Notes under the pieces: generated by a model
Database searches by the model: none
The model's input: the letters and a program-made list of their open reading frames with translations, nothing else
What the model was told of the DNA's origin: nothing
In this document: positions 51,292 to 60,137 of the stretch, one piece after another
Layout of the letters: each line of letters begins with the position of its first letter
Numbering within the stretch: the stretch's first letter is position 1
Position numbers and translations under genes: made by a program
Source of the DNA: Nitrincola sp048264025
GTDB taxonomy: Bacteria > Pseudomonadota > Gammaproteobacteria > Pseudomonadales > Balneatricaceae
Assembly: GCF_048264025.1 (NCBI RefSeq)
Contig: NZ_JBLXDN010000007.1
Location: 62,001-126,000 of the forward strand
DNA length: 64,000 bases
Reading direction: 5' to 3'

Positions 51292-52878
51292 ATGATTACT
51301 GAAGCGCTCGTAGATATTTCCCGTCTGCAATTCGCGCTCACCGCGATGTACCACTTCCTGTTTGTACCACTCACCATAGGCCTGGCTTTTATGCTGGCTA
51401 TTATGGAATCAGTCTATGTAATGACGGGTAAACAGGTCTACAAAGACATGACCAAATTCTGGGGTAAGCTCTTTGGTATCAACTTCGCACTGGGCGTCAC
51501 CACAGGCCTCACCATGGAATTCCAGTTTGGCACCAACTGGTCCTACTATTCCCATTATGTCGGGGATGTGTTCGGTGCACCACTGGCCATTGAAGGGCTG
51601 ATGGCATTTTTCCTGGAATCCACTTTTGTCGGCTTGTTCTTTTTTGGTTGGGACAGACTCAGCAAGGTCAAGCATTTGATGGTGACCTGGCTGGTAGCCA
51701 TAGGATCAAATTTCTCTGCACTGTGGATTTTGGTTGCCAACGGCTGGATGCAGCATCCGGTAGGTGCCGAGTTCAACTATGAAACCATGCGTATGGAAAT
51801 GACCAGTTTTTACGACTTGGTAATGAGCCCAGTGGCGCAGGTCAAGTTTGTTCACACCGTTTCCGCAGGCTATGTAACCGCCGCGGTATTTGTACTGGCC
51901 ATTAGTTCTTACTACCTATTAAGAGGACGCGATACGGCCTTCGCACGCCGTTCCTTTGCTGTTGCCAGCGCCTTTGGTCTGGCCGCCTCCTTGTCGGTGA
52001 TTTTACTCGGAGACGAATCCGGCTATGAACTGGGGGATGTGCAAAAAACCAAACTGGCGGCGATAGAAGCCGAGTGGGAAACCCATCCAGCGCCAGCCGC
52101 ATTTACACTCATTGGTATTCCAAACCATGAAGAGATGAACACAGAGTATGCGATAAAAATCCCCTATGCTCTGGGTCTGATTGCAACCCGTTCCACCACT
52201 GAAGAAGTGAAGGGTATCAGGGATCTGATTGAAGAGCATGAAGTCCGTATCCGTAACGGTATGGTGGCTTATGGTCTGCTGCAGCAATTGCGCAATGGCG
52301 AACCCACAGATGAAGTCCGTGCGGCCTTCGATGAAGCCAAGGTAGACCTGGGCTATGGTCTGCTGCTACAGCGCTACACAGCCAATATCGTGGATGCCAC
52401 GGATGCACAAATCCGCATGGCCGCCGAAGATACTATTCCTGCGGTAGGTCCTATGTTCTGGGCATTCCGCATTATGGTAGGCGCTGGCTTCTGGATGCTG
52501 TTACTGTTTGCCTTGAGCTTTTATTACACTGCCCGGCGCACCGCCTGGAAAAAAACCTGGTTGCTTAAAGCGGCTTTATTCACCCTTCCTATCCCCTGGA
52601 TTGCTTCTGAGTCCGGCTGGTTTGTTGCCGAGTTTGGTCGCCAACCCTGGGCCGTAGGTGAGATTTTACCCACCTTCACTGCGGTGTCCGTACTGACGGT
52701 GAATGAAATCATCTTGAGTCTGAGCCTGTTCATTCTGTTTTACACTCTCCTGGCAGCAATTGAGATTTTCCTGATGCAGCACTTTATCCGCAAAGGGCCC
52801 AGCAGCCTGAAAACCGGCAAATATCATTATGAACAGCCTGAGCAGATCAACACCACCACTCAGACGGTTAAAGCCTGA
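51292..52878 (+). CDS. cydA: Cytochrome bd ubiquinol oxidase subunit I
   Basis: A 528-residue subunit. SRLQFALTAMYHFLFVPLTIGLAF carries the haem b595 His, FGVTTGLTMEFQFGTNW-type helix (here LGVTTGLTMEFQFGTNW), ESTFVGLFFFGWDRL, the haem b558 His in KFVHTVSAGY, a long Q-loop (about residues 230-370) of the E. coli type, and the GRQPW motif (EFGRQPWAVGEILPT). The start MITEALVD is preceded by AGAGGA; the longer frame begins at a TTG without site. Confidence 0.94.
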   Translation: MITEALVDISRLQFALTAMYHFLFVPLTIGLAFMLAIMESVYVMTGKQVYKDMTKFWGKLFGINFALGVTTGLTMEFQFGTNWSYYSHYVGDVFGAPLAIEGLMAFFLESTFVGLFFFGWDRLSKVKHLMVTWLVAIGSNFSALWILVANGWMQHPVGAEFNYETMRMEMTSFYDLVMSPVAQVKFVHTVSAGYVTAAVFVLAISSYYLLRGRDTAFARRSFAVASAFGLAASLSVILLGDESGYELGDVQKTKLAAIEAEWETHPAPAAFTLIGIPNHEEMNTEYAIKIPYALGLIATRSTTEEVKGIRDLIEEHEVRIRNGMVAYGLLQQLRNGEPTDEVRAAFDEAKVDLGYGLLLQRYTANIVDATDAQIRMAAEDTIPAVGPMFWAFRIMVGAGFWMLLLFALSFYYTARRTAWKKTWLLKAALFTLPIPWIASESGWFVAEFGRQPWAVGEILPTFTAVSVLTVNEIILSLSLFILFYTLLAAIEIFLMQHFIRKGPSSLKTGKYHYEQPEQINTTTQTVKA

Positions 52879-52899
52879 ATCGGGTAAGGAGATATTCTG

Positions 52900-54042
52900 A
52901 TGATCTTTGATTATGAAACCTTAAAGCTGGTCTGGTGGGTACTCATTGGAGTGTTACTGATCGGCTTCGCCGTCACTGATGGCTTTGATATGGGTGGCTG
53001 TGCCATCCTGCCACTGGTCGCTAAAACTGATGAAGAGCGCCGCGTGGTCATTAATACCATGGCGCCCCACTGGGATGGTAATCAGGTTTGGTTTATCACC
53101 GCTGGCGGTGCTCTATTTGCCGCCTGGCCACTGGTCTATGCGGCGGCTTTCTCAGGGCTTTACTGGGCGATGTTATTGGTGCTGTTTGCACTGTTTCTGC
53201 GCCCGGTCGGCTTTGATTACCGCTCCAAAATGGAAGAGCCGCGCTGGCGTAATGCCTGGGACTGGGCGCTGGTTGTAGGCGGAGCCGTACCGGCGCTGGT
53301 CTTTGGTGTAGCCTTTGGCAACCTGCTTCAAGGTGTACCTTTTCAGTACGACGAATTTATTCGTCCCTCTTACCATGGCAGTTTCTTTGCGCTGCTAAAC
53401 CCTTATGCCCTGCTCTGTGGTGTCGTCAGCTTGTCGATGCTCAGTTTACACGGTGCTGTCTGGGTACAGATGCGCACCAAAGAACAGGTTGAACAGCGCG
53501 CCAGATTTTATGCTCGCATCTTCGCCCTTGTCTGTGCAGCCAGCTTTGCACTGGCAGGCCTGTGGTTAGCCATGGGGATTGAAGGCTATCAAATTCTGTC
53601 CATGCCAGCTAAAGATGCCGCATCTAATCCATTGCTTAAAGAGGTGATTAGAGTAGAAGGTGCCTGGTTGAGTAACTACGCTGACTACCCCATCACTTTG
53701 TTGGCACCCCTGCTGGGCTTTGCCGGTGTACTCGGTGCTTTCTTACTAGCCACTATACGTCTTCCCGCACTGGCTTTTGTCTGTAGCGCACTGGGCATTA
53801 CCGGCATCATTCTGACAGCCGGGGTATCCATGTTCCCGTTTGTCATGCCATCCAGCCTGATGCCATCGGCTAGCTTAACCCTCTGGGATGCCGCCTCTAG
53901 CGCAGGCACCCTGATGGTCATGGCCTGGGCGGCGATTATTTTTGTACCGATCATTTTAGCCTACACCTTCTGGTGCTACCGGGCCATGTGGCAAAAAATC
54001 GGTGTCAGCTTTATTAAAGACAACAGCCATTCACTCTACTGA
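52900..54042 (+). CDS. cydB: Cytochrome bd ubiquinol oxidase subunit II
   Basis: A 380-residue subunit with eight to nine helices. LKLVWWVLIGVLLIGFAVTDGFDMG, PHWDGNQVWFITAGGALFAAWPLVYA and FALFLRPVGFDYRSKMEEPRWRN are standard. AAGGAG lies 7 bases before the ATG. Confidence 0.94.
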   Translation: MIFDYETLKLVWWVLIGVLLIGFAVTDGFDMGGCAILPLVAKTDEERRVVINTMAPHWDGNQVWFITAGGALFAAWPLVYAAAFSGLYWAMLLVLFALFLRPVGFDYRSKMEEPRWRNAWDWALVVGGAVPALVFGVAFGNLLQGVPFQYDEFIRPSYHGSFFALLNPYALLCGVVSLSMLSLHGAVWVQMRTKEQVEQRARFYARIFALVCAASFALAGLWLAMGIEGYQILSMPAKDAASNPLLKEVIRVEGAWLSNYADYPITLLAPLLGFAGVLGAFLLATIRLPALAFVCSALGITGIILTAGVSMFPFVMPSSLMPSASLTLWDAASSAGTLMVMAWAAIIFVPIILAYTFWCYRAMWQKIGVSFIKDNSHSLY

Positions 54043-54054
54043 GGAGACAGAATT

Positions 54055-54156
54055 ATGTGGTACTTCGCCTGGATACTGGGTGTATTACTGGCTTGCGCGT
54101 TCGGCATCATCAACGTGATGTGGCTGGAAGCTGAAGAAGAGTTTGATCAGGAGTAA
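54055..54156 (+). CDS. cydX: Cytochrome bd small subunit CydX
   Basis: A 33-residue protein, MWYFAWILGVLLACAFGIIN and then VMWLEAEEEFDQE. One TM helix with the invariant N-terminal MWYFAWILG and the acidic tail of CydX. GAGGAG precedes it, 12 bases after cydB. Confidence 0.95.
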   Translation: MWYFAWILGVLLACAFGIINVMWLEAEEEFDQE

Positions 54157-54170
54157 TGCTCACTCCCTCA

Positions 54171-54196
54171 AAGGCACCGCAAGGTGCCTTTTTTTA
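54171..54196 (+). terminator. Terminator of cydABX
   Basis: 8-bp stem AAGGCACC with GGTGCCTT, a 4-base loop and seven T. Confidence 0.9.
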
Positions 54197-54493
54197 TCCT
54201 CGAGTACAGGAATGTGCGGCAGCGCCACATCTACAGAAAGCGCAGTTCTGAAACAACCCCACCTCTCGCATGTCGACACATTGCCGACATGTTGACTTAA
54301 TCACAATCGTGTATATATTATGTCGACATGATTGCTAATAAAAAACAGTCCTGCATGTGCACCACTCATCTTAAGCAATCTGAGTTAACGAGCACCATCA
54401 GCAATGCACAGACATTATAGTTTCTACACACTTGGAAACTAATTTCCTTAAAAACAAAATGTTAAATAAAAACATAATAGTTTGGGGTGAAAT
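54197..54493 (+). promoter_or_regulatory. Regulatory region upstream of dctP
   Basis: About 300 bases without a gene. It holds a sigma-70 promoter: TTGACT at 54292-54297, a 16-base spacer and TATATT at 54314-54319. ATGTCGACA occurs at 54270-54278 and again within the 10-bp palindrome ATGTCGACAT at 54320-54329, 50 bp apart, one upstream of -35 and one at the expected start site. A related half-site GCCGACATG lies between. The layout suggests a repressor of the GntR or similar class; no such gene is in the window. Leader of about 165 bases before dctP. Confidence 0.6.
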
Positions 54494-55540
54494 ATGAGTA
54501 AGAAAATTATTGCATTTAGCCTGGCTTTATTAGCCGTTTTGGCCAACTCGGCAGTGGCAGAACAGATCAAGTGGCGTATGCCTGCAGCCGTCCCAGAGGG
54601 ATCATTTTTCTATGAGAACTTCATGGTCAGATTCTCAAAGAATGTCGAGCTACTTACTGGAGGGCAGCTTGAGATCCAACCTTTTGGCGCTGGTGTCGTC
54701 GTTCCGGCCTTCGAGATTTATAGTGCTGTTGAAGATGGCATCGTTGAGGCAGGCCATAGCACGCCGACCTTCCTAATTAATAGAGATCCAGTCAATGCTA
54801 TTTTTGCAGGCTTTCCTGGCGGCATGGCACCTGAAACAAAAGTACATTGGATCTACGAGGGTGGTGGCCTAGAAATGCTGCAAGACTATCGCCTAAAAAA
54901 TATGGGGCTCAAAAGCCTTGTAGTTGGCATGGGCACTACTGAAGTATTTGCGCACAGTCATTCGGCAATACAAGAAGCCGAAAACCTGAAAGGCTTAAGA
55001 TACAGAACAGCAGGCCCTTGGGCTGAAATTCTCGGCAGTTACTTCGATGGTGCTCCCACAGTAGTCCCACCAGGAGAGATATTTACCCTATTACAACGTC
55101 GTGGTGTTGATGCCGTAGAGTGGGCTACACCTGGCTCAAATCTCAGCGAAGGGTTTCATGAAATCGCCGAGTACTTAGCCGTTCCCGGTGTACATCAACC
55201 CACCTTCCTTTGGGAAGTCGTTGTTACTGAAGAGACTTGGAACAAACTCCCGAATGAGTTGAAACCACTGGTTGAAGCCGCGGCCAAACTCACCACGATG
55301 GAGAGCCTGGTTCACTTCGGTCATAGCGACATTGTCTCTATGGACCAGTACGCCAACACCAACAAAGTGGTTGAGTTATCTCCTGAGCTGATAGAGCAAG
55401 TAAGGGCTGCAGGCAGAGAATGGATTAATGCAAAAATAGGTGACAGCTCCACCGAAAGCGAGACGGCAGCTATTCTAGAAAGCTATTTGAGCTATCAGGA
55501 TCGCTGGGCTAGAAACTCTTTCTACCTTCTTCACGACTGA
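54494..55540 (+). CDS. dctP: TRAP transporter substrate-binding protein DctP
   Basis: A 348-residue exported binding protein. Signal peptide to about AVAEQ, then IKWRMPAAVPEGSFFYENFMVRFSKNVELLTGGQLEIQPFGAGVVVPAFEIYSAVEDGIVEAGHSTP and LKGLRYRTAGPWAEILGSYFDGAPTVVPPGEIFTLLQRRGVDAVEWATPGSN. The conserved Arg of LKGLRYRT binds the carboxylate. It is of the DctP7/2-oxo-acid kind. GGGGTGAAAT precedes the ATG. Confidence 0.9.
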   Translation: MSKKIIAFSLALLAVLANSAVAEQIKWRMPAAVPEGSFFYENFMVRFSKNVELLTGGQLEIQPFGAGVVVPAFEIYSAVEDGIVEAGHSTPTFLINRDPVNAIFAGFPGGMAPETKVHWIYEGGGLEMLQDYRLKNMGLKSLVVGMGTTEVFAHSHSAIQEAENLKGLRYRTAGPWAEILGSYFDGAPTVVPPGEIFTLLQRRGVDAVEWATPGSNLSEGFHEIAEYLAVPGVHQPTFLWEVVVTEETWNKLPNELKPLVEAAAKLTTMESLVHFGHSDIVSMDQYANTNKVVELSPELIEQVRAAGREWINAKIGDSSTESETAAILESYLSYQDRWARNSFYLLHD

Positions 55541-55550
55541 ATCCTATAGC

Positions 55551-55581
55551 GGCCGCTGACTGAAAAGTCAGCGGCCTTTTT
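55551..55581 (+). terminator. Strong hairpin between dctP and dctQ
   Basis: 11-bp perfect stem GGCCGCTGACT with a GAAA loop and five T. Likely a partial terminator that lowers dctQM relative to dctP. Confidence 0.88.
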
Positions 55582-55593
55582 GAGGGTAGTTCA

Positions 55594-56109
55594 ATGCATA
55601 AATTCATAAGGTTTGCCAACGCACTATCTATTTTTCTTGGCTGGCTAGCTCGGCCAGTGCTTGTTGTCCTGGTTATCAGCATGCTTTATGAGGTTTTTGT
55701 TAGATTCTTTCTTAATGCACCTACCAAATGGGCATTTGATATATCCTATATGCTCAATGGATCTATTTTCATTTTAGGTGCTGGATATGCTCTGTATAAT
55801 AATGATCATGTAAAGATTGATTTTTTATCTACAAAAATTCCTCAAAAAATAAAATGCTATATTGATATTTTTTTGTACGGATTTCTTTTTTCACCTGTCA
55901 TCGCCGGTTTAGCCTGGGTCGCCATTCAAAGAGCCATCAGGGCCTTGGAGCGTGGTGAAGTTGAAGCGGTAAGTCCTTGGGCACCGCTAATGTGGCCTTT
56001 TTATACTGTGATAGCCGTTGGCTTAACTATTTTTTTCATACAGTGCCTGGCCGTTGTTGCCCAGTGTTATTTAGACATTAATAAAACCAAAGAAAGTCAT
56101 CTGGAGTAA
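55594..56109 (+). CDS. dctQ: TRAP transporter small permease DctQ
   Basis: A 171-residue protein with four membrane helices (LARPVLVVLVISMLYEVFVRFFLNAP, FDISYMLNGSIFILGAGYAL, YIDIFLYGFLFSPVIAGLAW, PFYTVIAVGLTIFFIQCLAVV). EVFVRFFLNAPTKWAFDISYML is the DctQ signature. It starts 13 bases after the terminator-like hairpin. Confidence 0.9.
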   Translation: MHKFIRFANALSIFLGWLARPVLVVLVISMLYEVFVRFFLNAPTKWAFDISYMLNGSIFILGAGYALYNNDHVKIDFLSTKIPQKIKCYIDIFLYGFLFSPVIAGLAWVAIQRAIRALERGEVEAVSPWAPLMWPFYTVIAVGLTIFFIQCLAVVAQCYLDINKTKESHLE

Positions 56110-57156
56110 ATGATGGAAATCCTACCCTTTTTGATGTTTGTATTTTTATTTGGATTTATTCTGCTAGGTTTACCCGTCGCATTTAGTCTTACACTCGTAG
56201 CTGCAGGGGCTGGATATATTTTATTTCAAGATATGTTCCTAATGCAGCTATACCGACAGGTAGTTAAGGTTTCATCAGATTTTATTCTAGCCTCAATACC
56301 ACTTTTTATACTGATGGGCGCCATACTTGAAAGAGCGGGGATCGCCATGCGGTTGTTTCACGCATTTCAAACCTTAACAGCCAGATTACCCGGCGGTGTG
56401 GGGGTTGCATCGCTAGCCATGTGCGGGGTATTTGCTGCCGCCACAGGTGTGGTTGGAGCCGTTGAAATTGTTGTGGGTATTATGGCCATTCCTGCCATGC
56501 AACGCCTGAAGTATAAAAACTCGTTAATTGCTGGAACAGTCTGTGCAGGTGGATCTCTCGGCACGATCATTCCGCCATCCGTTATTGCCATTGTCTATGC
56601 TGCTCTCGCACAAATGTCTGTTGGCCAACTATTTGCTGCCGCGATGTTTCCTGGGCTGATTATGCTTGGACTTTTCATACTCTACATCATGATTTATTCA
56701 TACCTCTACGAGCGATCAAATACGAATCTAGCGGTTAAAGAAACCCTGCAGGTCAGTGAAAAGAAAAGTCTATTTGAACTAATTCGAATTATTACTGTAG
56801 GTCTTGTTCCTGCCACCTTATTGATCATTGCAGTTCTAGGATCACTACTGGCCGGAATAGCCTCACCAACAGAGGCCGCCGCTGTTGGTGTTGGGGGCGC
56901 CTTTCTATTAATGCTTGCCTACAGGGAGTTCAGCGTTAAAAAAATGCTGGATGCGCTTGATACCACCATCCGCATAACCGCCATGATCATGCTTATCGTA
57001 GTGGCTGGTACCATGTTTACCGGTATTTTTATCGTAGCCGGTGGCTCATCCATGGTAAGAGAGTTGGTCAGCTTCATGGGAGATGAAACCTGGCAGGTTA
57101 TCTTAGTGATGTTGGTCATCGTATTTATTATTGGCTTTGTGATGGACTGGATATCA
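56110..57156 (+). pseudogene. dctM: TRAP transporter large permease DctM, truncated by a Mu-like element
   Basis: Intact for about 349 residues: MFVFLFGFILLGLPVAFSLTL, VVGAVEIVVGIMAIPAMQRLKYKNSLIAGTVCAGGSLGTIIPPSVIAIVYA, LAGIASPTEAAAVGVGGAFLL and IIGFVMDWI. DctM proteins are about 425 residues; the last two helices are missing. The reading frame passes DWI at 57153 and enters foreign sequence (SCRAARYLKDRRTIFEFC, stop 57208-57210). The junction coincides with TGTCG and 22-bp repeats of the element. The 3' remainder is expected beyond the right end of the element. Confidence 0.88.
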
Positions 57157-57161
57157 TGTCG

Positions 57162-57201
57162 CGCCGCACGATATTTGAAGGACCGCCGCACGATATTTGA
57201 A
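57162..57201. repeat. 22-bp-period tandem repeat at the element end
   Basis: CGCCGCACGATATTTGAA occurs at 57162-57179 and again at 57184-57201, period 22 bp, 5 bp inside the TGTCG end. MuA-type transposases bind 22-bp end sites, so these are probable transposase sites. Confidence 0.75.
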
Positions 57202-57308
57202 TTTTGTTGAATATCATATAATAAAACCCGGATTTCACTCATTAAAAGAAAAACTAACGCTTACCAGCCTATTACTGCATTAAAAACCTTCGTAGTCATC
57301 TTTAATTA

Positions 57309-59996
57309 TCATCTCGATATTCTCGCCAAATCGTGAAGATCTCTCATAAGTTTCTCGGCATCACTCTCACCAAATAGACCTGATGAAGTACCTCGACCAG
57401 GGATAATGAACTCCAATCTCACTACCTTTGTAGGCTGACCAACACTCGTGGAGGGCATTGATGCTTCTGGCTTGCGCCGAGTGTTTTGGTCAGCGGCCTC
57501 AACTTGAGGAGTTGCTTTAGCGAAATACTGTTCCATAGCTTTGCTGAGTTCGTCCAGCGAACTGATACCTGGCTTTTGTTCGGGAGTGGTTTCTGCCTGG
57601 CGCTGGCTTTCTTGCCGTCTTTCGGCGGCTTTTGCAGCTGACTCGATGTTGCGCATCGCCGTTTCATACCGCTCTTTACGATAGGCTGTGCTGCTGCCGT
57701 CGCTGGCCAGATTCATATTCAGCGCCGCCACTGCTTCAGCAGCTCGCTGGGCCAAATCTTTATCTAATGCTTCCAGGTCTGACATGGAGTACTTGCCAGC
57801 TCGGAATGTGCCACCGCTTTTGGTGACTCGTTCTTTTTTGTCACCTTCGTCATTTTCACTGCCACCATTGCTCTGATTTTTGGCATCGCCCGCTTTCTGT
57901 GCATCCGCTGCCATGCGGCGATATGCGCCTGACGCATCATCAGCGGCATTTTTGATATCACTGGTGGCTCGGGCCGCATCACGCATGGACTGGACTATCA
58001 CGCGCCCGGTTTCATCGGCTGTCAGCTTTAGTCCGTTCTGTGCGGCTTCTGCTTTTAGTGCATGACTGGCTACACCGTTATTGGCTTCGATAGCTCGCTG
58101 GGCATAGGCCTGGAAAGCCTGTTTCAATTCGCGGGTTGTGGCTTGGCCACTGGATTTTATGGTTTCGAATGCCTGGCGGGATTTTTCAGCCGCATCATCC
58201 ATGGCAGATTGAGAGGTTATGCCCAGCTCGTCATAGGCACTTGCGAGTTTTGCAGCTGCAACCTCTGCTTTTTCCAGCTCATCGTTTGCATTAGAGGCTG
58301 ATTCGGTGACGGCATCGATACCAGTAGCTGCCTGCTGTGCCTCTCCACCTACGTAGTCGGCGGAGTCACCTAATGCGTCTAACTGATCGGCGGTGAGGCC
58401 TGATTTCTCAGCAAGTACTTCTTCTGATTCCACCAGCTTTTCTATCGATTCAGACGCAGACTTTTGAGTTTCAGAGAGCTGATCAAATGCTTCACGCAAC
58501 TCACGACCAGAGTCGGTTGCTTTATCAATAGCCTCAGCAGCTTTCTGATAGTTCTCTTCTGCTGACTTCCTGAAGCTTCTAGCAAGGTTGTCTGCATCTT
58601 CAGATATCTCTCTGGCAGTACTGGAGAAACGACTGAACAAACCAAAGGCATCCCCAAAGCGTTCAATAACCCCAGCAATAACTTGAGCAACAGCACCGGC
58701 AAAACCATGAAACGCTCCTTGTAAGGTTTGAACTCCTGTAGCAAGAGACAGAAATGTGATTTTTCCGTATATCGAGGCGGTCTGCATCCGTTCAACCCAG
58801 ACATCCACCGATTCTTTTGTCTGATCCAGCCAACCTTTTAGCTGTTGCACAACCTGATCAAGGTCAAAGTCATCCAGAAAGTTATTGAAGCTTGTCTGTG
58901 CTGATGTGAATACGGTTGCCAGTATCTCACCAGCACGCTGAACAACCCCTTCGCTCACAAAGCTGCGCAGCCGTGATGAAAGCCTGTTTACTTGCTCAGC
59001 TATAGGATCTAATAATGGTTTTACTAGCGTTAGTTTTACGGACTCCCAAGCACTGCTTAAGCCCCTTAACGCTCCGTTTAGATTGCTATCCATGATCGCA
59101 GCAGCCAATGCCGCCGACCCTTCAGCATCTTTTAGTGCTGCCCTCAATTCTTTTAATGAACCAATACCTTGTGACAAAATAGCCTGTAACGCTGGGCCAG
59201 CTTCTCGACCCACAGCACGAATAGCTTTTTGCCCATCATCACCTTTTACTGCTAACTGCTCTAAAGCATCGTTAAAATCATTAGTGTAGATACCAATACC
59301 AGCAAGCTCTTGGCGAAACTTACTTGCTGGGTCACTAAACTGCGCAAGGATTGAATTAAGCGCTGTACCCGCTCGACTGGCATCAATACCAGCGTCAGCC
59401 AGCTTACCTATGAGCGCAACAGTATCTTCAAGTTCAAGTCCAAGAGCGCTTGCCGTTGGAGCTGCATATGAAAGAGCATTGCCCAAGCCTTCAACGGTGG
59501 TGTTTGCGCTAGCGGCACCTTTTGCTAGAACATCGGCCACTCTTCCAGCTTGATCAAACTCAAGTCCCATACCCCTCACAGCCTGAGTAATAAATCCAGC
59601 TGCTTGACCTAACTCAAGTCCGTTACCCTGGGCTAAAGCCAAAACAGAGGGTAAAGTTTCAACTGATTGACGCGCATTCAAGCCTGCACGCGCAAGCTGC
59701 TCCAAGGCTTGGCCAGCTTGAGTGGCTGTATAACGAGTATTAGATCCAGCCTCATCAGCAGCTTTGCGCAATAGATCCATCTCTTCAGTAGTTGCACCTG
59801 TTACTGCACCTACAGTAGACATCTGTTCCTGAAATTCTGCGGCTGAACGAATCGCTCCAGAAAACATCTTGATGCCAAAATAACCCGCGATCGCAGCCGC
59901 TACTTTACCGGCATTACGACGCAGCCCCCCCAACACTCCGGAGGCTTCATCTTTGGCTGTTATTAAAAGTCTAACGGCTAAGTTACGCTGGCTCAT
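57309..59996 (-). CDS. Phage tail tape-measure protein, TP901 family
   Basis: An 895-residue protein. The N-terminal 330 residues match the TP901 core: AEFQEQMSTVGAVTGATTEEMDLLRKAADEAGSNTRYTATQAGQALEQLARAGL, ALAQGNGLELGQAAGFITQ, LEDTVALIGKLADAGIDASRAGTALNSILAQ. Long helical, Ala/Glu-rich repeats follow. A 20-residue hydrophobic stretch near residue 30-45 (KVAAAIAGYFGIKMFSGAI) is usual. The predicted tail length would be about 130 nm by the usual rule of about 1.5 angstrom per residue, if it is used. No other tail gene is in the window. Confidence 0.9.
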   Translation of the reverse strand: MSQRNLAVRLLITAKDEASGVLGGLRRNAGKVAAAIAGYFGIKMFSGAIRSAAEFQEQMSTVGAVTGATTEEMDLLRKAADEAGSNTRYTATQAGQALEQLARAGLNARQSVETLPSVLALAQGNGLELGQAAGFITQAVRGMGLEFDQAGRVADVLAKGAASANTTVEGLGNALSYAAPTASALGLELEDTVALIGKLADAGIDASRAGTALNSILAQFSDPASKFRQELAGIGIYTNDFNDALEQLAVKGDDGQKAIRAVGREAGPALQAILSQGIGSLKELRAALKDAEGSAALAAAIMDSNLNGALRGLSSAWESVKLTLVKPLLDPIAEQVNRLSSRLRSFVSEGVVQRAGEILATVFTSAQTSFNNFLDDFDLDQVVQQLKGWLDQTKESVDVWVERMQTASIYGKITFLSLATGVQTLQGAFHGFAGAVAQVIAGVIERFGDAFGLFSRFSSTAREISEDADNLARSFRKSAEENYQKAAEAIDKATDSGRELREAFDQLSETQKSASESIEKLVESEEVLAEKSGLTADQLDALGDSADYVGGEAQQAATGIDAVTESASNANDELEKAEVAAAKLASAYDELGITSQSAMDDAAEKSRQAFETIKSSGQATTRELKQAFQAYAQRAIEANNGVASHALKAEAAQNGLKLTADETGRVIVQSMRDAARATSDIKNAADDASGAYRRMAADAQKAGDAKNQSNGGSENDEGDKKERVTKSGGTFRAGKYSMSDLEALDKDLAQRAAEAVAALNMNLASDGSSTAYRKERYETAMRNIESAAKAAERRQESQRQAETTPEQKPGISSLDELSKAMEQYFAKATPQVEAADQNTRRKPEASMPSTSVGQPTKVVRLEFIIPGRGTSSGLFGESDAEKLMRDLHDLARISR

Positions 59997-60137
59997 ACTG
60001 GTATCCGTTGTTGGCGCTGAGGGATTCAGCTAAAATTGAATGTGTGGTGTGTAATCCATGCTGAGGAAGGCCTCCAAGGGCTATCCAATGACTTGGCAGG
60101 TGGCGTACTGGTGGAGCGACTACGCTACACATCACCA

